64,000 bases of DNA from Magnolia sinica (Eukaryota; Streptophyta; Magnoliopsida; Magnoliales; Magnoliaceae), in contig NC_080588.1 in the NCBI RefSeq assembly GCF_029962835.1, positions 66,860,001 to 66,924,000 on the forward strand, given 5' to 3'. A program made the position numbers and the translations under genes. Below the pieces are notes generated by a model, which did not search any database, had not been told where the DNA came from, and saw only the letters and a list, made by a program, of their open reading frames with translations. Below, in pieces: positions 57,919 to 64,000 of the stretch. Position 1 is the first letter of the stretch, and every line of letters starts with the position of its first letter.

Positions 57919-60900
57919 ATGTCCAAATCACCAGAAGAAGAACACCCTCAGAAGGCGTTTGGGTGGGCTGCCAGAGACTCTTCTGGAGTTCTCTCCCCTT
58001 TCAAATTCTCTAGAAGGTCTTACTCCTTTCCATTTCTTCCTTTTCTTTTCTTTTGCAATGAGACCTTTCTCTTTGTTTTCTTTGGAATTTTCTTCTTCTT
58101 TCTTTTCGTGGGTATTTTTGGTATTGTATATGTTGTGGTTCGTTTCAAGATCTCTCTCTCTCTTCTTGATTTTTTTGGAACCCTCAATTCTTTTCTTTTT
58201 GTGTGTTCTTATTGTAATGAGATCTTTCTTTTTATTTTTGGTCGGTATTTTTCGTATTTCTATTCTCTCTCTTAATGCAATGAGATCTTCTTTTAGTTTG
58301 TAATTTTTCTTCTTGTTTTTGGTTGGTTTTTCGGTATTTTCTATGCTCTCTCACTCATTGTTCTTGGCCTCTCCCAACCTCTTTTCTTTTCTTTTCTTGT
58401 ATTTTCTTTTATATGTGTTTTTAGTGCAACGAGATCTTATCTTTCCTTTGGAAATTTTTCTGCTTCTTTTTTTCCGGGTATTTTTTATGTCTTCCAAGAT
58501 TAGCTTGTTTAGTGTTATTACCCATGCTCGCTCTTCTTAATTTTTGGTATTTTCCACTCCTATGATATATATACACAGAGGCATGCTCCCCTACGCACGT
58601 GCACACCTTAACACACACCTACTTTGCATGGTATCTTTCCATCCATTGTTGCAAACTCCCAATCAGCTAGATACTTGTGTGCGTGGCTTCGGTGGATTCC
58701 CGTATCCGCAGGAGTGGTTGGGACCCCAGTGAGGCTCACAGGAATTTATGTGTCTTAAATCCACACCGTCCAACCATTTTGAAAGTACATTTTAGGACAT
58801 GATCCTAAAAATGAAGCTAACTAAATCTTAGGTAAACCACACTAGAGGGAGCAGTCCTGATTGAATCTCCACTGATAAAAACTTCATAGATTCTGACATA
58901 ATGTTTATTTGCCATCCAACCTGTACGTAGAGGTCACAAAGACCTAAATGAAGATATCACACAAATATCATCTTAATCCAAAGCTTTTGTGACCCTCAGG
59001 AAGCTTTTAAAGGTCAATTAGGTTGTTTCATTTACTATGGTCCATTTAAGTTTTGGATCTGATTCATTTTTTTGGTTCATGCCCTAAAATGAGCTTTCAG
59101 TACAGATTGAGGGCATGGATGTAGTCACATACATCATGATGTGCCCCACATTCAAAGGCCCCACCCGCCCCGGATCCATCCAAGCCGCGCCCGATACTTT
59201 TTTCTCTTTCGTGGTGGGCCACGCTGCGAAGGACAGTGGACACGTGTCCTATTTTTGTGGGAGCTTTACAGACTTTTTAAATAGAAAATATTTTTATCTG
59301 AGTTGTGATGTGTTTGTAGGGCCAACGGCGACGATGATGTCACGCTCAAGATTCTCTACTGCGGAATCTGCCATTCGGATCTTCACTCTGTTAAAAACGA
59401 CTGGGGAAATTCCGTATACCCGTTGCTCCCAGGGCAAGATCGTCTTAACGCAGTTATTTATTGTTTCTAGAAAGGGAATATAATATGAAAAGGCAATTCG
59501 CGCGAGGGGATATGAAAAAGGTGATTTGTAGCACGCTAATGTGAAATGTCCAAGCCGTTCTCAGGTGAGGCCCACTCACTTTGAACATGATCTGAACCGC
59601 TAAATGGTGTCTGGATGGTCCAAAAGAGGGAAAGTTGGGCCAATGAATGGCTTGGATATTTCACACGTGTGCTTCGCTAGCATATGGAACGACCCTTTAT
59701 CCCCTCTCCCTTATAATAAGGAAGCACACGTACAGACCCAACTGTGTTGGCAAGAAAAGCTTTTTATCTCCTTGTGAAAGGTAACTGTTAACTTCTCCAT
59801 CATCCACCTTTCAAAAGTGCAACCCAATCCATACCACATGATTGGAAGGTCAGGATCTCCAATCAGTGGCACCTTCAGGATGGTCATCCGTCCGTAAGAT
59901 AGCCATGAATTTATCTTATTTGCCATCCACAATAATAAGGTGACACAAGCATGCAGGCATGAATGAAGGGAAAACACAAATATCAGCCAGATCCAACACA
60001 TTTCCTGTGGTGTAGTTCACATGAGAGTTGGAATTGCTTCATTTTTGAGCCCATGACTTAAAACAGAGCTAGCAAATGGATGAACGGCATAGATATGTGA
60101 CGCAGGGGAGGACATGAGGTCAAGCACCGTCTTCCTTAAGAGGATAACTATTCCGAATCCACGGAACTTCTCTGGACTCCTCACAGAGGAAAGAAAGCAG
60201 AAAATAGAAATAAATTCTAATAAATTCGAAATTGATTGATGAATAATTAAAAACGAGTTCACAACCCTTTAAATAAGGGTACCAAGCAATGGGAAAGAAA
60301 TCAGAATCAAACTACAACTCAAACTCCTAGAATCCACGACTTACTATAAATAGTAAACTTACTATTTATAAACGGTTGTGATGTCTACTAGTGCGCAAGG
60401 TTTTTGGCCAAAAATAGTATGTGTTCTATTTGGCTTCACTAAACTGTTTTCCTAATTATTCTAAGCTCTTTTTTACGTTGGGCACAACTCATAAAGCCCG
60501 ACGGATGAAGAGTTATAATCAAACTAAAACTTATTATTTATAGTAAAAATGAAATTAAAACAGGGAAATGACTGTCGATCAAGGGATTTTTTGCAATTCC
60601 GGGCTGCGCAACCCGGCGTAGCGGGGTTGGTTGGCTAAAGTAGCTCGTTCTACCCCAAAATCATATATTTTACGTCAGATAACTCATTCTGAATTGCGAG
60701 ATACGCCCGATCTAAGGTCCGATGGTCTGGATCACTTCTATCGTCGACTGTCTGCGACCCGCTCTACATCAATATGAAACACATACTCCACGGTGGGCTT
60801 CACAGTCCCAGGACCACCGAACTCAGAGGTTTTTCGGGTGCACCGAAGCAACTTCTATTTTATATGCAAGGGACTACCCCTGACACTCGGCAATGCCATC

Positions 60901-63503
60901 ACTGCGCGCGACTTGACTGCGACTCCCGGTAACAGCGATGTGGGTGAGACCCTGACTATAGTTCCTACCTTTATATATGCAATGAATATCCACACTGTCC
61001 ATCTGTTTTTTCAGCTTATTTTAAAGATATGTTCCAAAAAATGAAGCAGATACAAATTTGAGCTGAAACACAACATAGAAAATTACACAATATTGCTGAA
61101 TACTTCTTACTATCCACGTTAATGTTTGTTGACAATCCTAACCTGTTGATAAGGTCAAACATACGAGGACTAAAAGAAATATAAATATCAGTTTAATCCA
61201 AAATATTTGTGGCCACAAAAGGTTTTTAATACACAATAACCAATATTTTCTGTAACGTAAAATTTGTTTCTACTTAAGTTTTGGGACCATGGCTTAAATT
61301 AAGCTGGAAAAACAGATGAACTGCGTGAATATACAATGCCCAGGTGGCCCTATGGTCAGGATCTCGCAACATCGATTAGGTGCAACATTGATTAGGTGAG
61401 ACCTGGGATCCACTGGTTGGTACCTTGATTGTGGGGGCCACTGTGATGTATGTGACTGCATCCACACTATCCATCCACAGTGAAAGCTCATTTTAAGGCA
61501 TGATTCAAAAAATGAAGCAAATCCAAATCTTAGGTGGACCATAATACATGAAACATTGGTAATTAGCATTAAAACTTTTCGTGGGCCACAAAAGTTTTGG
61601 ATCAAACTGATATTTGTGTAGTCTCTTCATCCCAATCTTTTTGATGTTATCAATAGGTTGGATGGAAAATAAACATTTCAGTAACCCTATGAAGCTTTTA
61701 ATGGTGTGGATTCAATCATTACTGTTTCTTGTGGTACGGTCCACCTAAGATTTAGATCTATTTAATTTTTGGGATCATGCCCTAAAATGGTTGGACTGGC
61801 GGTGTGGATTTAAGGCACATGCATCACTGTGAGCCCCACAGTCAGGGATCCCACCCCGTATGCACCGATTCAACAACCGATGAAGTTGATGAACCCTACT
61901 CTTATCAAGAAATAAAAGTGAGTGACTCGCTCAAGTCAGCTGAGTCAGCGAGCCGACCTGACAAGATCAGTTGAGTCAGAGCTGAGTTAAAACTTAAAAC
62001 TCAGCAGCCTGTTCCACATGGACCCCACTTGAAATTTCACTAAGTTGACTCAGCCGAGTTTCGAATCAAATCATCATGTGTTAGAACTATGGTCAAAAGG
62101 CCCTACCCACCTGATCATCATTTAAAGAACCATCAGAAATTAATGTAAGTGATCTGTTCTTGCAGGCATGAGATCGTGGGTATAGTGACCGAAGTGGGGT
62201 CCAAGGTATCAAAATTCCAGGTTGGAGATAAGGCAGGCGTCGGGTGCATGGTTGGATCCTGCAAATCATGCTCCAGCTGCAAGCAAGGCTCGGAGAATTA
62301 CTGTCCCAAGATGATCTTCACCTACAATTCCACATACCACGATGGCACTATGACGTACGGTGGATACTCAGACATGCTGGTGGTCAATCAGAACTTTGTG
62401 ATCCACTTCCCCGAGAGCTTGCCACTTGCTAGGGGCGCACCGCTATTGTGCGCCGGGGTTACAGTGTACAGCCCAATGAAGTATTACGGGCTCAAAGAGC
62501 CAGGCAAGCATCTAGGAGTGGTTGGGCTCGGTGGACTCGGTCATGTAGCAGTTAAGTTTGCCAAGGCCTTTGGTTTGAAGGTCACTGTAATCAGTACATC
62601 CCCCAACAAGGAGAAGGAAGCAATCGAACTACTCGGTGCTGACTCATTCCTGGTCAGCTGTGACCCGGACAAGATGCAAGTGAGTCAGGGTTCGTGTGAC
62701 TAACATGGCCATGCATGTGTGTTTCAGTCAATCCAAAACCCACACACTTCAAAATCGAACCATGACTGGAATTGGGCCCCACTTGATTTTAAGTGCAATG
62801 TAAGTAGGGCCCACCACTCTTCACTTTAAATGGCGATGATTTGCTTAGGAATCTGTTATTAGGATTGAAAAGGTTATGTAATTATGACCCAGTTAACATT
62901 ATACGTACGACGATGATTTGTTCATTACGTCTTTTATGTAGGCTGCCATGGGCACCATGGATGGTATCATCGATACGGTCTCGGCGGTCCACCCAATCGT
63001 GCCGTTGATCAGCCTGCTGAAGACTAGTGGGAAGATGGTTATGGTGGGTGTACCGGATATGCCTCTTGAGCTACCGGTATTTCCTCTGCTTTTAGGTAAG
63101 TAAACATCCTTTCATTGACTTTAACTGTCCTATAGATTTGTGTAATTCAAATATTTAGTGAAGGCTGCGTTTGGCTGCACCAAATTTCATGAAACATGAT
63201 ATTTAACATTGCAAAATTTCATCACTGATTACAAATGAACGGGCTTGAAGATCGTTGTCCATCTATTATTTTACCCACTGACATTGTTCTGATATTGCAG
63301 GGAGGAAGACCGTGGCCGGAAGTCTCATTGGAGGAATCAAAGAGACCCAAGAGATGATTGACTTTGCTGCCAAGCACAACATCAAGGCGGACATTGAAGT
63401 TATTCAGATGGACTATGTGAACACGGCCATGGAGCGGCTCGCCAAGGCAGACGTACGATACCGGTTCGTCATCGATGTGGGGAACACCTTGAAAGCTCCG
63501 TGA
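57919..63503 (+). CDS. CAD: CAD/mannitol dehydrogenase-like zinc alcohol dehydrogenase, copy D (5 exons, 360 aa)
   Basis: Exons 57919-58016, 59320-59433, 62166-62679, 62942-63095 and 63301-63503; ends in TGA. Introns 1, 3 and 4 are GT-AG; intron 2 starts GC (59434-59435) where A, B and C have GT, giving a GC-AG intron if it is spliced. Catalytic and structural zinc ligands, GLGGLG and STSPNK are intact. Copy-specific changes: Asp60 in KNDWGN, Lys110 next to the structural zinc, LPLARGAP at 156-163 where the others have LPLDG, Leu226, and [19 protein letters not shown] in exon 4. Intron 2 is 2,732 bp because of a solo LTR and fold-back repeats. If the GC donor fails, read-through adds about a dozen residues ([12 protein letters not shown]) and then a stop, giving a truncated protein without the structural zinc domain. 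Confidence 0.9.
58725..59150. repeat. Fold-back repeat in gene D intron 1
   Basis: From AGTGAGGCTCACAGGAATT to ATCATGATGTGCCCCACA. It is the counterpart of the gene C intron 1 copy, so it was inherited through the duplication. Confidence 0.5.
59239..59248 (+). promoter_or_regulatory. Palindromic G-box in gene D intron 1
   Basis: GACACGTGTC, 71 bp before exon 2, in the same context as in B and C. Confidence 0.5.
59434..59438 (+). other. Non-canonical GC splice donor of gene D intron 2
   Basis: Reads CCAGG|GCAAG where the sister genes read CCAGG|GTAAG. The rest of the donor keeps the strong consensus that natural GC-AG introns usually have. Confidence 0.75.
60098..60771. mobile_element. 674-bp solo LTR in gene D intron 2
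   Basis: Ends TGACGCAGG and CTCTACATCA (TG...CA), flanked by the perfect 5-bp duplication ATATG (60093-60097 and 60772-60776). The minus strand shows a TATA-like TTATTTAAAGGG, so transcription probably ran right to left. The empty site is seen in gene B intron 2 (AATAGATGTGAAACACATAC). Confidence 0.8.
60950..61840. repeat. Two fold-back copies in gene D intron 2
   Basis: A degraded copy at about 60950-61340 and a clearer one at 61431-61840 (TTGTGGGGGCCACTGTGATG to ATCACTGTGAGCCCCACAG). Not present in introns 2 of A-C. Confidence 0.5.
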
Positions 63504-63877
63504 ACCGTCGATTTAAATCAGCATCCATGTGGCTCACCAGTCATATAGTTTTTAGGGTGCTATGTTTTCGTTGGTTTGAGTCAGAATCTATGTTATCCAC
63601 ATAATCATGTGTTTGGTCACATTTTTTTAATTGTTATGCCCAGATTATAACGGCCAACCTTAAATATACCTTTAACTCTCTCCGCATATCTCAAGATTCA
63701 AACACTCAAACGTACGTCATAAAAAGAGTTCTTATCCAAATTAAATATTAACAAAAAGGCTACTTATGACAACAGAGAAAGGGAGAAAATTTTTTTTTGC
63801 CTAGATCAGGTATGTATATATATCGTCTTCCTTTTAGTATTTTTATACATTTAATGTAATTTGATTCGATGTATGTA
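63504..63877. other. Gene D 3'UTR and downstream spacer
   Basis: About 130 bp of 3' sequence conserved with B and C (CCGTCGATTT, TTTTTAGGGTGCTATGTTTT) to about 63645. After that no similarity to the other downstream spacers, and a junction with a gypsy fragment follows. Confidence 0.5.
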
Positions 63878-64000
63878 ATGAACGGTATGGCTCCGTACGA
63901 AGTCTTGTATGGATACCCTTGTCGAGCACCTAACTGTTGGGCTGAGGTAGGTGAGAAATGTTTAATTGGGTCAAATGTTGTATAAGAAGCTGCTAAGAAA
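63878..64000 (+). pseudogene. Chromovirus-like gypsy integrase fragment, runs off the window
   Basis: The plus-strand frame reads MAPYEVLYGYPCRAPNCWAE then VGEKCLIGSNVV and a TAA stop, followed by EAAKK. The APYEVLYG and CR-P-CW-EVGE pattern is the end of the integrase catalytic region in Del/Tekay-type plant gypsy elements. The stop indicates decay; the rest lies outside the window. Confidence 0.8.

Overview
This is plant nuclear DNA. Every gene has multiple exons with GT-AG (once GC-AG) introns. It is very rich in transposons and (CT)n/(TA)n microsatellites, and there are no bacterial features. A GGGCCC-edged fold-back repeat with flanks such as 'ATGATGTATGTGTT' and 'CCGTCCATCC' occurs at least 25 times. 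From general knowledge that repeat style suggests a magnoliid-type woody plant, but this is an inference and the species cannot be fixed from the sequence.

The core of the window is a head-to-tail array of four plus-strand genes of the cinnamyl alcohol dehydrogenase (CAD)/ELI3-mannitol dehydrogenase-like family, called here A (399-10228), B (19406-24619), C (45281-51275) and D (57919-63503). Each rebuilds as five exons of exactly 98, 114, 514, 154 and 203 nt, giving a 360-residue open frame with both zinc sites and the nucleotide-binding glycine motif intact. Three relics of further copies lie between them: an exon 3 piece near 15.8 kb, an exon 2 piece at 26.9 kb and an exon 5 piece at 53.3 kb. 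B, C and D share upstream and downstream spacer and arose by block duplication. A is the most diverged.

Layout: 1-10.2 kb is gene A, whose 8-kb first intron is packed with nested TIR elements. 10.2-16.2 kb is repeats plus the exon 3 relic. 16.2-24.6 kb is a Micron-like TIR element, nested MULE-like/Tourist-like elements, then gene B. 24.6-28.8 kb is the B downstream spacer (copied after C) and the exon 2 relic. 28.8-43.9 kb is a decayed minus-strand Ty3/gypsy element of the Tat type. It carries an antisense extra ORF and is itself split by a 5-kb solo LTR with a perfect target duplication and by a 1.3-kb unidentified insert. 43.9-51.3 kb is gene C. 51.3-54.6 kb is its spacer and the exon 5 relic. 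54.6-63.5 kb is gene D. The window ends inside a chromovirus-like gypsy integrase fragment.

The genes probably encode redundant or diverging cytosolic NADP(H)-dependent alcohol dehydrogenases. Their control regions differ. A TGACGTCA element is perfect in C and D and decayed in A and B. The 5'UTR (CT)n tract runs from about 20 to 70 bp. A G-box in intron 1 is kept in B, C and D. MITEs have inserted beside the B and D promoters. Several insertions with readable target duplications and matching empty sites in sister copies allow the order of events to be read.
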